The notes beneath the pieces are model-generated. The model saw only the letters and a program-made list of their open reading frames with translations, was not told where the DNA came from and ran no database searches. Positions 44,685 to 54,855 of a stretch of 64,000 bases of DNA are shown here, piece after piece. The stretch is taken from NCBI RefSeq assembly GCF_001466725.1, contig NZ_CP013650.1:2542001-2606000 (forward strand), given 5' to 3'. The DNA comes from Lacimicrobium alkaliphilum (GTDB taxonomy: Bacteria > Pseudomonadota > Gammaproteobacteria > Enterobacterales > Alteromonadaceae). Both the position numbers and the translations under genes were made by a program. Each line of letters begins with the position of its first letter. Position 1 is the first letter of the stretch.

Positions 44685-47285
44685 TTAGAAGGTGTACACA
44701 CCTCTGATGTAATAGAAGCCACCATTAATCCCCATTGGCGAGGTGGTGGGGAATTTCGACCCTACCACACCAGCGAAGGGGTTCAGATCCGGTTCATTGT
44801 CGAACAGGTTCTTGGCACCACCGGCAATCTGGAAGTCATCGGTAAGGAAATACCCCAGTTCCAGATCCACCGTCAGCTCAGCACCGGGATAGATATCCAG
44901 GCCACCACCGGCATCCACATGATCTTCATAATAATCACCGAAGTAATTCAGGCGCATCAGTGCTCTGAAATCTTCTTTAGAGTAGTTCATGGTATAGGTG
45001 GCGCGGTGTGCTGGCAGGTTGTCTTCAAGCATTTCTACCTTAGCCAGGTTGATGTTATCAGGGTTGAAATCATCCACCGTGGTGTCTGTCCAGTTGTAAG
45101 CCAGTGAGTATTTCATATCACCGCCGAACACTTCGTTGCTGTAGTTCATGACCACATCAATACCCTGGGTAGTGGTATCGAAGTCATTGGTAAAGTACAC
45201 CACGCTGCTGAAACTGGTCGCATCACGAATACCCTGATCCAGCAATGCCTCAATATCTTCAGGAGTCAGCGGAATGGCTGAAGTACGGCTTAAACGATCA
45301 GTCACCTCAACATTGAAGTAATCGATAGTCAGGTACAAGCCATTTTCAAACTCACCAACCAGGCCAAAACTGTAGGCCACAGAGTCTTCCGGCTCCAGCG
45401 GCTCACCGCCTTTCAGCGCAGCAATGGGGTTAGTGGGGGGCAACAGGGCCTGATCCTGTAATTGGGTGCCGACAAAGGCGGTGGTCACGTTGATGACGTT
45501 GCTCTGACCAACTGTGGGTGCCTTAAAGCCGGTGCTTACTGCGCCACGCAGGGCGAAGGTGTCGGTCATCTGCAAACGGGCCGATAACTTACCGTTAAAG
45601 GTGGAACCAAAGTCGGTAAAGTCCTCATAGCGGGCTGCGGCACCGATCATCAGATTTTCCGTCATATAGGCTTCAACATCAACATAACCCGCCCAGTTCC
45701 CACGGCTCCATTCACCAGCGGCCTCTGGTTTGATACCAGGGAAGCCGTTAGAACCTATACCAAAGCCCTGAGAAGTGCCCGTGGCCGGGTCAAAGGCCAG
45801 CGGTCCCACTGCAAAGGATGCCGGATCGCCCGCTTCCTGTTTAAAGGTTTCACGGCGGTACTCAATACCGGCGGCAAATGCCAGTGGTTCATACAGACCA
45901 TCGAATTCAAATTCTTTGGACACGTCGAGGTTAAAGTTCTTATCCAGCTGGCTGGCGGTACCAGGCGCAAACTCTGTGGGGGTATCCGGCCCCAGAGACG
46001 GGTTAAGGGTGTTTTTAATCTTATACTCAATTTGCGAGTAACCCATACCAATGCTGATATCGTAGAACCATTCACTTTCAGTGTAACCTTTGGTACCCAT
46101 TACGATAGAGGCGTCGGTGACTATGCCACCAAAACGCGGCGTAAAGCCGCCAGGAAACATCTCGTTAAAGGCCCAGCAATTGGCACCCACTGCGGTACTG
46201 TTGTCTGCGATTATTGCGTAATCAGCATCATCCAGCACATTGCCGTCGGTGATGCTCACACCCGGACACTCTATACCCTGCCCGACTCCATCTAAATCAC
46301 CTACTAACAGGGTTTCACCACCATCATTGGAGAACACACCACCACGGGTATGGGGATTACGGTAGTAAAAGCCGCCTTCAATCTCGCGGTCAGCCCAGTT
46401 GGTAAACATATAGGCTTCTTTATCGTTGCCCAAATCCAGACCAAAATTGCCTACCAGTTTGAAATCATATTTGATTTCAGGAGTACCCCAGATTTGTGCC
46501 GGATTCTCAATATCGGGGTTACCTGCAGCGGCCAGGGCAGCCGCATCATCACGCTGCACACTGCGGCTGGTGGGATCAGCCTCACGGTATTCCATAGAGA
46601 AATTGGCAAAACCATCATCACTCAGCGGCAGGCCAATATTACCAGCCACCTGAAGGGTATCACCGTCACCTTCCATGGTTTCGCCCCAGCGTGCTTCGAT
46701 CATGCCACCGTCACTATCATCTTTAAGCACAAAGTTGATTACCCCGGCGATGGCATCAGAGCCGTATTGTGCAGCCGCGCCATCACGCAGAACTTCAACC
46801 TGTTTCAGTGCAACTGCGGGGATATTAGAAATATCCGGGCCCTGGGCGCCATCTGACAAGCTGCCGCCAAGGAAGGTAATTACTGCGCTGCGATGGCGGC
46901 GCTTACCGTTAACCAGTACCAGGGTATGATCCGAGGCCAGACCGCGCAGGTTAGCCGGGCGTACCAGTGTAGAGGCATCATTAATGGGCTGATCATTAAC
47001 GTTGAACGAGGGCACCACGGTGCTCATCATCGACATCATATCGGTAGAGCCCTGTGCGGCAAACTCTTCCGCGCCGATAATATCCAGAGGAACCGCAGAA
47101 TCACCTACAGAACGCGGTGCGGAGCGCGTACCGACGATGGCGATTTTCTCTACGGGTCCTGTTTCTTCGGCGCTGGTTTCATCTTCCTGCGCCGATACGT
47201 TTAAACTTACGGCCAGACTGACCGCTGCTGCTGATGTGAGGGCATACTTGATGCTTTTAGACAGATGTGTGATTTGGGTAGGCAT
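44685..47285 (-). CDS. TonB-dependent outer-membrane receptor
   Basis: 866 residues. Signal peptide (LTSAAAVSLAVSLNVSAQ), a plug domain starting at about 55 (STVVPSFNVNDQPINDAST, LRGLASDHTLVLVNGKRRHR, VEVLRDGAAAQYGSDAIAGV) and a 22-strand barrel ending in the terminal aromatic GVYTF. The plug shows the pattern of the proteobacterial receptors for carbohydrates or unknown substrates found in Alteromonadales and Xanthomonads; no siderophore-specific neighbour is present, so the ligand is open. ATG at 47285 with GGAGAAGG upstream fits the signal peptide; the frame extends 19 codons further without a site. Confidence 0.93.
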   Translation of the reverse strand: MPTQITHLSKSIKYALTSAAAVSLAVSLNVSAQEDETSAEETGPVEKIAIVGTRSAPRSVGDSAVPLDIIGAEEFAAQGSTDMMSMMSTVVPSFNVNDQPINDASTLVRPANLRGLASDHTLVLVNGKRRHRSAVITFLGGSLSDGAQGPDISNIPAVALKQVEVLRDGAAAQYGSDAIAGVINFVLKDDSDGGMIEARWGETMEGDGDTLQVAGNIGLPLSDDGFANFSMEYREADPTSRSVQRDDAAALAAAGNPDIENPAQIWGTPEIKYDFKLVGNFGLDLGNDKEAYMFTNWADREIEGGFYYRNPHTRGGVFSNDGGETLLVGDLDGVGQGIECPGVSITDGNVLDDADYAIIADNSTAVGANCWAFNEMFPGGFTPRFGGIVTDASIVMGTKGYTESEWFYDISIGMGYSQIEYKIKNTLNPSLGPDTPTEFAPGTASQLDKNFNLDVSKEFEFDGLYEPLAFAAGIEYRRETFKQEAGDPASFAVGPLAFDPATGTSQGFGIGSNGFPGIKPEAAGEWSRGNWAGYVDVEAYMTENLMIGAAARYEDFTDFGSTFNGKLSARLQMTDTFALRGAVSTGFKAPTVGQSNVINVTTAFVGTQLQDQALLPPTNPIAALKGGEPLEPEDSVAYSFGLVGEFENGLYLTIDYFNVEVTDRLSRTSAIPLTPEDIEALLDQGIRDATSFSSVVYFTNDFDTTTQGIDVVMNYSNEVFGGDMKYSLAYNWTDTTVDDFNPDNINLAKVEMLEDNLPAHRATYTMNYSKEDFRALMRLNYFGDYYEDHVDAGGGLDIYPGAELTVDLELGYFLTDDFQIAGGAKNLFDNEPDLNPFAGVVGSKFPTTSPMGINGGFYYIRGVYTF

Positions 47286-47607
47286 TGACCTTCTCCAACT
47301 TGTCGTTTTTATATCGTTGGTACGGCCAGTCTTAATGAACAACCGTACCGCATTTTATGACATTGCACCGCAAACTCTTATCGGTTTGTCTGATGAAACA
47401 ATGCCTTATTGTTATAGTACGAAAGTACAGTTTGCGTGATGAAAACCGTCACCGGTAGCTACACTTATATTTGAAAAGCTTAGCCAGCTGGCTTCAGGAA
47501 TGCTCCATTTATCTCACAAAAAGCACCACTCGCCGCTACAACATATCGACTTAAACGATACAAGACAAGAGAAAGGAGAAATTTCTTTTGAAAGCATACA
47601 GATATAG
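47286..47607. promoter_or_regulatory. Upstream region of the TonB receptor with an inverted repeat
   Basis: About 320 bp without a gene. GGTACGG (47319-47325) and CCGTACC (47343-47349) form a perfect 7-bp inverted repeat 34-64 bp upstream of the receptor start, which may be an operator or a leader hairpin. A further GTAC-GAAA-GTAC motif occurs near 47420. No Fur-box-like sequence was noticed. Confidence 0.4.
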
Positions 47608-49325
47608 TTACAGGCTATAGATGGCAACGGCTGTCCATAACAGCCCGGCAACGCTCGCGGCCAGGGTGGCGGGATAAAGCTGAGACTTCACATGATCCAT
47701 CAGATCACAACCGGTGGTCATAGAGCTGAGTATGGTGGAATCAGATATGGGTGAGCACTGATCGCCATAAACACTGCCGTTTAGCACCGTCGCGAAACAC
47801 ACCATCATAAACAGCTCGGGATTAGCCAGTTGCTGATCCACCGCGATCACCCAGGCCAGTGGCATAGCCAGCGGGAAGGCAATAGCATACGTGCCCCAAC
47901 TGGTGCCGGTGGAAAAGGCAATAATCATGGTAATCAGCTGTAAAGTGACCGGCAGTAGCCAGAATGGCAATCGCTCACCGAGTAAGTCGATAAGATAAAG
48001 CCCTCCGCCCACTTCCTTGCTGATACCACCGATGGTGATAGCCAGCATCAGTACCACTGAGGCCACCACCACGCTTTTCCAGCCATCGCCGAAACCATCC
48101 AGCAGATCCTCCAGCGACATGCCCTTCACCAGAGCAATGGTCGCAGCCAGCACCAGGGCCGCCCAAAGGCCCAGTTAACTTTTGGTGTACCTAAAAACAC
48201 AAAGCTGCCTACCGCGATCCCCAACAGTGTCACGAGCGGCAAAATAAATTCCCACTGATTAGAACGGTAGTGTTCAGGTACATGGGCCCGGTGAATCTCT
48301 CCTGAACTCATGGGCCGGGCTTGTGGTGCATCGAGCTGCCCGGTTTTTGCAGCCCGATGGTTGGCTTTTTTAAGCCGCGAGCCGGAGAAGGTCAGAATAT
48401 TCATGGCCAGCAGAAAGGTACCGAACACCGCCAATATGGCGTAAAAACTTAAAGGCACACTGGAAAAGAAAAAAGCGATGCGATCGGCTTCGGTAGCCAG
48501 AAAGGCTACCCCCGGCACAAAAATAAAGGCCTGTACATAAGCCGGCCAGGCATTAAAAGCCAGAAACACGGCTATGGGTGATGCGGTAGAGTCCACCACA
48601 TAGCTGAGCTCTTCATGGCTGACGCCGGCTTTATCGGCGATGGGCCGCACGGTTGTACCGACTAAAACGGTACTGATAGTGCCGCCCTGAAAGAACAGAA
48701 TACCCAGCATCCAGGTCACCACTTTGGCGCTTCTGGGCCCACGTACAAAGTGTCTGGTCATGCTTTCGGCAAAAGCCTGAGCGGCACCGGTTTTAGCCCA
48801 GATGCCGGTCAGCCCGCCCAGCAGCCACAAATATAGAATCAGAATAGCTGCGGCGCTCTCAGTACCCAGACTCGGGATCAATACCTTGTCGATAATATCC
48901 AGTTGCCCCATCAGAAAAGCGCCACAGACAATACCACCGAGTAAAGCAATAATAGGCTCACGACAGATCAGGCACAGGGCTATGGTGATAAAGGCCGGTA
49001 ATAATGACCAGGCGCCATAATGGTAATCGGTTTTAAGCAACACGATCTCACCATCAGGTTTTTTAACCCATTGGCGGGTCAGTTCAGGGTCGCCCTCAAG
49101 CTGATCCAGCGCGGCTTGCCTGAGCACAGAGTCCTCGTAGTCCACCAGCTTTTCAATCAGTATTTCTTCGCCCTGATGCCGGTATTTGAGTTTGCCGTCA
49201 GCGGTTTCGAAGGTTTCATACAGATAGCTCTGCTCTTTCCACTGTGGGCTCTGGTATTGATGAGCTAACAGTGCACCAACACAGCCAAGCAGCAATAAAA
49301 TCCAGGTAAAGGCGTTGCGAGACAC
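47608..49325 (-). pseudogene. nhaC: NhaC-type Na+/H+ antiporter, interrupted by one -1 frameshift
   Basis: About 572 residues after correction. The N-terminal part (from GTG 49325, GGAG upstream) has one membrane helix, a periplasmic domain of about 75 residues and the transporter's first half ([36 protein letters not shown]). The second half continues in another frame with [15 protein letters not shown] and the family signature [15 protein letters not shown]. At 48162-48164, TTTGGGCGGCCC reads into a stop; adding one G gives [10 protein letters not shown] and rejoins the frames. No domain is lost. It is the same G4-to-G3 signature as in fadE. An Na+/H+ antiporter is consistent with a marine host. 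Confidence 0.85.
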
Positions 49326-49460
49326 AATACAGCTCCGCTAAAAGTATGAAAAGAAAGATAAAATAGCATTAATTACGGGTAAAAAGCGAGGCTGACATAT
49401 TGTCCCCATACCCTGTTCGGGTTAGTCTGAGGCATAGCGTTAAATAACCAGTCAGGCAAA

Positions 49461-50348
49461 ATGCACGACCACCATCATCACCATCACACACCGCCACAGG
49501 ATCGCATTGCCACGGCATTTTTTCTCAATCTGGGCTTTTCCATCATCGAATTTATCGGTGGGCTGTTGACCAACAGTACGGCCATTATGGCCGATGCAGT
49601 ACATGATCTTGGCGATGCGTTGTCCATAGGGCTGGCGTGGCTGGCGAGTAAACTGTCTGATAAACCGGCTGACCATCATTTCACCTATGGATTTAAGCGG
49701 TTATCGTTATTATCAGCAGTGCTCAATGGTGTGGTCCTGATTGGCGGCACCATCTGGGTGTTATCTGAAGCCATTCCCAGGCTATGGGCACCAGAAATGC
49801 CTCATGCTTCTGGCATGTTTGCACTCTCTTTACTGGGCATTGGTGTCAATGGTTATGCCGCCTGGAAGTTGCACGGTGGCAAAACCCAGAATGAAAAGAT
49901 CCTTAACTGGCATCTGCTTGAAGATATGTTTGGATGGGTGGCGGTACTGATCGTCAGCCTGATAATGATGTTAGTGGAATGGCCGATTCTCGACCCGATT
50001 CTGGCGATTGGATTCAGTCTGTTTATTCTGGTGAACGTGTTGCGCCATACCTATACCAGCATGGGCCTGTTTTTGCAGCGTACTCCAGATCCTGAACTGC
50101 TAAAAAAAATCCGCCATACGTTACTTGATCTGGACAGTGTCAACGACGCTCACCACCTGCATCTGTGGTCACTGGACGGTGAGAAACATGTACTGACCGT
50201 GCATCTGGTCAGTGAAGCGCCCCTGACCGCGATGCAATATCAGCAGCTTAAGCAGCAAGTCAGTGACAGCCTCGCTGATTTTGAACTGGCCCACACCACT
50301 ATTGAAATCGAGCTACCCGAAGAGGCCTGCCGGGATATCAGCCATTGA
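49461..50348 (+). CDS. Cation diffusion facilitator (zinc-type exporter)
   Basis: 295 residues, six membrane helices and a cytoplasmic C-terminal domain. His-rich N-terminus (MHDHHHHHH), the transport-site pairs HDLGD in helix 2 and HLLED in helix 5, and a C-terminal domain with VNDAHHLHLWSLDGEKHVLTVHL. Zn2+/H+ exchange is expected from these residues. It stands alone and is followed by the MITE-like element. Confidence 0.93.
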   Translation: MHDHHHHHHTPPQDRIATAFFLNLGFSIIEFIGGLLTNSTAIMADAVHDLGDALSIGLAWLASKLSDKPADHHFTYGFKRLSLLSAVLNGVVLIGGTIWVLSEAIPRLWAPEMPHASGMFALSLLGIGVNGYAAWKLHGGKTQNEKILNWHLLEDMFGWVAVLIVSLIMMLVEWPILDPILAIGFSLFILVNVLRHTYTSMGLFLQRTPDPELLKKIRHTLLDLDSVNDAHHLHLWSLDGEKHVLTVHLVSEAPLTAMQYQQLKQQVSDSLADFELAHTTIEIELPEEACRDISH

Positions 50349-50374
50349 GAACCCCGGTTGAACCTGCGCCAGGC

Positions 50375-50564
50375 GATGCTGTTGTAATTGATAACACGCT
50401 GTAAATCCTCTTACGCTGCACTGTCCTGCTTCGCTCAGAGCCCAGCCATGTCATCCCTGACATATCGTTCTCTGAACTGCGAAGCTGCGCTTCGGTTTCA
50501 GGTCACCCCTGGAAGCTCCACCACAGCATCCCTGCTGTGGAGGGTTCTCAATTACAACAACATC
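50375..50564. mobile_element. MITE-like element, 190 bp, with 17-bp terminal inverted repeats
   Basis: Ends GATGCTGTTGTAATTGA (50375-50391) and TCAATTACAACAACATC (50548-50564) are inverted copies with one mismatch. Inside are a CCACAGCA-TCCC-TGCTGTGG hairpin and a GCGAAGCTGCGCTTCG hairpin and no gene. No transposase is encoded, so it would be non-autonomous. No second copy is present in the window. Confidence 0.5.
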
Positions 50565-50578
50565 ACCTTTTATCAGAC

Positions 50579-52186
50579 TCAGGCCGTGCTGGCCCTGGCT
50601 TTTTGTTCACAGGCGCGCAGGTATTCTTCATAGGGCCCCTGAAAATCTACGATGCCATCGCTGGTCATATCCAGCACGCGGGTGGCCAGGGAGGAGACAA
50701 ACTCGCGATCATGGGACACGAAAATCAGGGTACCCTGGTAGTTTTCCAGCGCCAGATTCAGTGCCTCAATAGATTCCATATCCAGGTGGTTAGTAGGCTC
50801 ATCCATCACCAGCACATTAGGCTGCTGGTTAATCAGCTTGCCAAACAGCATACGGCCCTTTTCACCACCGGATAAGGCTTTTACCGACTTTTTAATGTCA
50901 TCCTGAGAGAACAGCATACGACCGAGAATGCCGCGAATGGTCTGCTCGTCGTCATTGGCATTTTTCCACTGGCTCATCCATTCAAACACCGTCATATCCT
51001 CGGCAAAATCCGCACTGTGATCCTGCGCATAGTAGCCAATACTGGCATTTTCTGACCATTTCACCATACCGGACTTCGGCGTCAGCTGGCCCATCAGGGT
51101 TTTCAGCAAGGTGGTTTTACCAATACCGTTAGGGCCAATCACGGCCACCTTCTCACCCACTTCGAGCATCAGATTCAGATCACTGAACAGCGGATTAGTA
51201 TACCCACTGCTGAGCTGTTCCAGTTCCAGTGCATTGCGATACAGCTTCTTATGCTGATTAAAACGGATAAAGGGGCTGACCCGGCTCGAGGCCTTTACCT
51301 CAGCCAGTTCAATCTTATCGATTTGCCGCGCTCTTGATGTGGCCTGTTTGGCCTTGGACGCATTGGCAGAGAAACGGCTGACAAAGGTCTGCAACTCAGC
51401 AATCTTTTCTTTCTTACGGGCATTTTCATTCAGTAACTGCTCACGGGCCTGCGTTGCTGCCGTCATATACTCATCATAGTTGCCCGGATACAGGCGCAGT
51501 TCGCCATAATCCAGATCCGCCATATGGGTACAGACCTGATTAAGAAAGTGGCGATCGTGAGAAATAATGATCATGGTGGCCTGGCGCTGAGACAGCACCT
51601 GTTCCAGCCAGCGGATAGAGTTAATATCCAGGTTGTTGGTGGGCTCATCCAGCAGCATGATATCAGGTTCGGCAAACAGCACCTGAGCCAGTAACACCCT
51701 GAGTTTCCAGCCGGGCGCCACTTCGCTCATAGGGCCAAAATGCTGCTCAACCGGAATATCCAGCCCCAGCAACAGCTCCCCGGCACGAGACTCGGCGGTA
51801 TAACCGTCCATCTCGGCAAACTCGGTTTCCAGGTCCGCAACCCGCATGCCGTCCTCTTCGCTCATTTCCGGCAGCGAATAGATACGATCCCTTTCCTGTT
51901 TGACCTGCCACAATTCTTTGTGGCCCATGATCACGGTGTCCACAACACTGTATTGCTCATAGGCAAACTGGTCCTGCCCCAGTACACCGACCCTGTCGTT
52001 ACTGTCCAGCATCACCTGCCCGGCTGAGGGTTCCAGCTTGCCAGCCAGGATCTTCATCAGGGTCGATTTTCCACAGCCATTAGCGCCAATCAGGCCATAG
52101 CGATTGCCTTCGCCAAATTTAACGGAGATATTTTCAAACAGCGGCTTAGCGCCAAATTGCATGGTGATATTTGCGGTGGAAATCAT
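50579..52186 (-). CDS. ybiT: ABC-F family ATPase YbiT
   Basis: 535-residue soluble protein with two ABC domains and no membrane part, acting on ribosomes like other ABC-F proteins. Walker [10 protein letters not shown] and GPNGIGKTT, Walker [11 protein letters not shown] and MDEPTNHLD, second signature LSGGEKGR; the first signature is degenerate ([12 protein letters not shown]) exactly as in E. coli YbiT, and the linker [20 protein letters not shown] matches as well. I chose the ATG at 52186 (AAGG five bases upstream, [12 protein letters not shown]) over an in-frame start 15 codons earlier. Confidence 0.95.
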   Translation of the reverse strand: MISTANITMQFGAKPLFENISVKFGEGNRYGLIGANGCGKSTLMKILAGKLEPSAGQVMLDSNDRVGVLGQDQFAYEQYSVVDTVIMGHKELWQVKQERDRIYSLPEMSEEDGMRVADLETEFAEMDGYTAESRAGELLLGLDIPVEQHFGPMSEVAPGWKLRVLLAQVLFAEPDIMLLDEPTNNLDINSIRWLEQVLSQRQATMIIISHDRHFLNQVCTHMADLDYGELRLYPGNYDEYMTAATQAREQLLNENARKKEKIAELQTFVSRFSANASKAKQATSRARQIDKIELAEVKASSRVSPFIRFNQHKKLYRNALELEQLSSGYTNPLFSDLNLMLEVGEKVAVIGPNGIGKTTLLKTLMGQLTPKSGMVKWSENASIGYYAQDHSADFAEDMTVFEWMSQWKNANDDEQTIRGILGRMLFSQDDIKKSVKALSGGEKGRMLFGKLINQQPNVLVMDEPTNHLDMESIEALNLALENYQGTLIFVSHDREFVSSLATRVLDMTSDGIVDFQGPYEEYLRACEQKARASTA

Positions 52187-52320
52187 AATAGCCTTAAGTG
52201 GAACAGGGGTAGGTGTAAACGACACGAACACAGAAATTAAACGGCGCGCAGTGTACCCTGTTTACCCGGGTTTGTCTGCATAAGACGATGAATCGGCGTT
52301 TACTGCAAACAACCTCTTAT

Positions 52321-53298
52321 CTACATCTCATCAGCGTAGCGCCGGTACCAATTAACAAACTCCCCTATACCCTTTTCCAATCGGGTTTGGGGCAGAAAAC
52401 CAGTCTTTTGTTGCAAGGCGGTGATATCCGCACAAGTTTGATACACATCGCCAGGCTGCATGGGTAACATCTCAAGATTGGCCTGCACGCCACAGGCCTT
52501 CTCAATACAGGCAATAAAGTCGAGCAGCTTTACCGGCTGGTTATTACCGATGTTATAAATAGCATAGGGTGGCTCTGCACCCATTGGGACAGGAGCAATA
52601 GCCTGAATTTCGCCGATCCCACTGACAATGTCATCAATAAAGGTAAAATCCCGCTGCAACTGACCATGATTAAACACCTTGATAGGCGTCCCCGCCAGAA
52701 TTGCCTGGGTAAACAGCCACGGCGCCATATCCGGCCGTCCCCAGGGACCATATACCGTAAAAAAACGCAGCCCGGTTACCGGTAACTGATAGAGATGACT
52801 ATAACTGTAGGCCAGTAACTCGTTAGATTTTTTAGTAGCCGCATATAAGGAGATGGGGTGGTCAGTGACGTCCGTTTCACAAAAGGGCACCTTTTGCTGA
52901 TTGCCATATACCGAGCTTGATGAGGCAAACACCAGATGCTCAATATGATGATGCCGACACGCCTCCAGAATGTTCATAAAACCAACCAGATTGGATTCTG
53001 TATAGCTCTGGGGGTTGTCGATGGAATAACGCACCCCGGCCTGCGCGGCCAGATGGATCACCCGGGTAAAGGCATAATCTCTGAACAGGGCATTCAGCCC
53101 GTCACGCTCAGCAATATCAAGGGGGTAGAAGGTAAATTGCTGAAACCCTGCCAATGTCGCCAGTCGGTCTTGTTTAAGCTTCGGGCTGTAGTAGTGATTC
53201 AGATTATCGATCCCGATAACTTCAACGCCGTGCTGACATAGTTGGCGGGCAACATAGCTGCCGATAAACCCTGCAACACCGGTGACCAGAATCCGCAT
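52321..53298 (-). CDS. NAD-dependent sugar epimerase, UDP-glucuronate 4-epimerase-like
   Basis: 325-residue short-chain dehydrogenase-fold epimerase. Dinucleotide motif TGVAGFIG, catalytic Ser in SSSSVYG and YxxxK in YAATKK. The RFFTVYGPWGRPDMA block and overall length are those of UDP-glucuronate/UDP-GlcNAc 4-epimerases (CapI/WbpP group). Divergent from the GT2-VTT-ArnT operon and so probably a supplier of the nucleotide sugar. ATG at 53298 preferred; the frame extends 22 codons further upstream. Confidence 0.9.
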   Translation of the reverse strand: MRILVTGVAGFIGSYVARQLCQHGVEVIGIDNLNHYYSPKLKQDRLATLAGFQQFTFYPLDIAERDGLNALFRDYAFTRVIHLAAQAGVRYSIDNPQSYTESNLVGFMNILEACRHHHIEHLVFASSSSVYGNQQKVPFCETDVTDHPISLYAATKKSNELLAYSYSHLYQLPVTGLRFFTVYGPWGRPDMAPWLFTQAILAGTPIKVFNHGQLQRDFTFIDDIVSGIGEIQAIAPVPMGAEPPYAIYNIGNNQPVKLLDFIACIEKACGVQANLEMLPMQPGDVYQTCADITALQQKTGFLPQTRLEKGIGEFVNWYRRYADEM

Positions 53299-53409
53299 GT
53301 TGTTTAACTCTGAAAAGACCAGAGTCACAGTTTGCAAAGGTAAGCTTAAGGCTGCCTTAAGCAACCAACGTTATGTTTACCCTATTCCAGAAGCAAATCT
53401 GTTGCCTTC

Positions 53410-54135
53410 ATGCTAAAGCTCTCAGTGGTTATTCCGGCTAAAAACGAACAGGATAATGTTCTTAAGTTGATCGAAGAGATTATTACTGCCCTCACTCACC
53501 AGAGGGAATTTGAAATCATCGTGGTCGATGATGGCAGCGATGACCAGACCTTTAATAAACTGCAACTGGCTCAACAGCAGTTTGCAACCATCATCCGCAT
53601 TCTTCAGCATCCGCACTCAACCGGGCAGAGTACCGCCATCTACAATGGTGTGCGTTTGGCAAAAGGCGAACTCATCGCCACCCTCGATGGCGATGGCCAG
53701 AATGATCCGGCTGATATCCCCCGCTTGCTGGAACAGGCCGACTCATTCCATCCCCGACAGGATTTTTGCATTACCGGTTATCGAAAATGTCGCCATGATA
53801 GTCACTGGAAGCTGCTACAGAGCCGCATCGCCAATAGCATTCGCAGCTCCTTGCTAAAAGATGATACGCCGGATACCGGCTGTGGGCTGAAAATATTCCC
53901 GCGCTCAACCTTTATGAAACTGCCCTACTTCGATCATATGCACCGTTTCTTACCAGCCCTGATTAAACGCAGTGGCGGCATTATCCGAATTGTCGAAGTC
54001 AATCACAGAGCCAGGCATGCAGGCGTCTCCAAATACACTATGCTGAACCGGGCCTGGGCCGGTGTTATCGATATGCTCGGTGTGATCTGGCTACAAAAAC
54101 GCAATCGCCTGCCCGTTGACGTCGAAGAGCACTGA
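53410..54135 (+). CDS. Family 2 glycosyltransferase, polyprenyl-phosphate type (ArnC/DPM1-like)
   Basis: 241 residues. GT-A fold: VVIPAKNEQDNV, VVDDGSDDQTF and the metal-binding LDGDGQNDPADI. It resembles enzymes that transfer a sugar from a nucleotide to undecaprenyl or dolichyl phosphate. It is shorter than ArnC (about 320 residues) because it lacks the two C-terminal membrane helices, only a weak hydrophobic stretch remains (GVIDMLGVIW). First gene of a tight three-gene operon ending with an ArnT-like enzyme that would use the lipid-linked sugar. Confidence 0.9.
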   Translation: MLKLSVVIPAKNEQDNVLKLIEEIITALTHQREFEIIVVDDGSDDQTFNKLQLAQQQFATIIRILQHPHSTGQSTAIYNGVRLAKGELIATLDGDGQNDPADIPRLLEQADSFHPRQDFCITGYRKCRHDSHWKLLQSRIANSIRSSLLKDDTPDTGCGLKIFPRSTFMKLPYFDHMHRFLPALIKRSGGIIRIVEVNHRARHAGVSKYTMLNRAWAGVIDMLGVIWLQKRNRLPVDVEEH

Positions 54136-54138
54136 GTC

Positions 54139-54855
54139 ATGTCCTCAGCACTTAGCCATCTCAGATACTACTCAGGCTTGCTGTGGCTGATTGCATTATT
54201 GCTGCTGGGCTGGGCGCTGGCTCAATCTCAGTACCTTGAAATCCTGCAACCCCAGAAAATCAACAGCCTGCTCAGCGAAAACAACCTGCTGAATGTGGCG
54301 GGCTTTGTGGCGGCGGCTGCACTGATGACGGCCGTCGGCCTGCCCCGACAGTTGCCTGCGTTTTTAGCCGGTTTTATCTTTGATATTTACACGGCGGTAT
54401 TGCTGACAGCCGCCGCCGCGACACTCGGTGCCTGGTCAGGCTATATGCTAGCCCGTTATCTTATCAAAGGGCCGTTTATCAAAAAATTAGTCGATAAAAA
54501 TCAACGTATTACCAGTCTTTTCAAACAGCATACGTTCAGCACTGTGTTAGCGGTACGGCTTTTTCCCGTGGGCAATAATTTGCTGGTCAATCTGCTCAGT
54601 GGTGCCGCGGTAATCCCCTTAGCGCCGTTTCTGGCCGCTTCTTTTGTCGGCTATTTGCCACAGACTCTGATCTTCAGCCTCTCCGGGGCCGGCCTGCAAA
54701 CCGGGACATACCAGAAAATTCTGCTTGGCCTGGTACTTTTTATTATCTCAACACTGGTAGGTATCCGGCTTTACCGGCGCAGTGGCCGGTTAGCCATCAC
54801 CCCACCAGAATCCGATCCTCAGCAGCAAACAGAAAGTATCCATGGATCAGGCTGA
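54139..54855 (+). CDS. TVP38/TMEM64 (VTT/DedA-superfamily) membrane protein
   Basis: 238 residues, about six membrane helices. VTT-domain marks: AFLAGFIFDIYTAVLLTAAA, GAWSGYMLARYL and RLFPVGNNLLVNLLSGAA..I. DedA-superfamily members include undecaprenyl-phosphate flippases and lipid scramblases. Sitting between a GT2 and an ArnT-like gene, it may flip or recycle the lipid carrier. It begins three bases after the GT2 stop and overlaps the next gene by 14 bp. Confidence 0.88.
   Translation: MSSALSHLRYYSGLLWLIALLLLGWALAQSQYLEILQPQKINSLLSENNLLNVAGFVAAAALMTAVGLPRQLPAFLAGFIFDIYTAVLLTAAAATLGAWSGYMLARYLIKGPFIKKLVDKNQRITSLFKQHTFSTVLAVRLFPVGNNLLVNLLSGAAVIPLAPFLAASFVGYLPQTLIFSLSGAGLQTGTYQKILLGLVLFIISTLVGIRLYRRSGRLAITPPESDPQQQTESIHGSG

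Noticed and set aside
50388..50633. 81-codon rightward open frame in the MITE-like element
   Set aside because: Composed of the element's inverted repeats and the antisense end of ybiT; product looks random.
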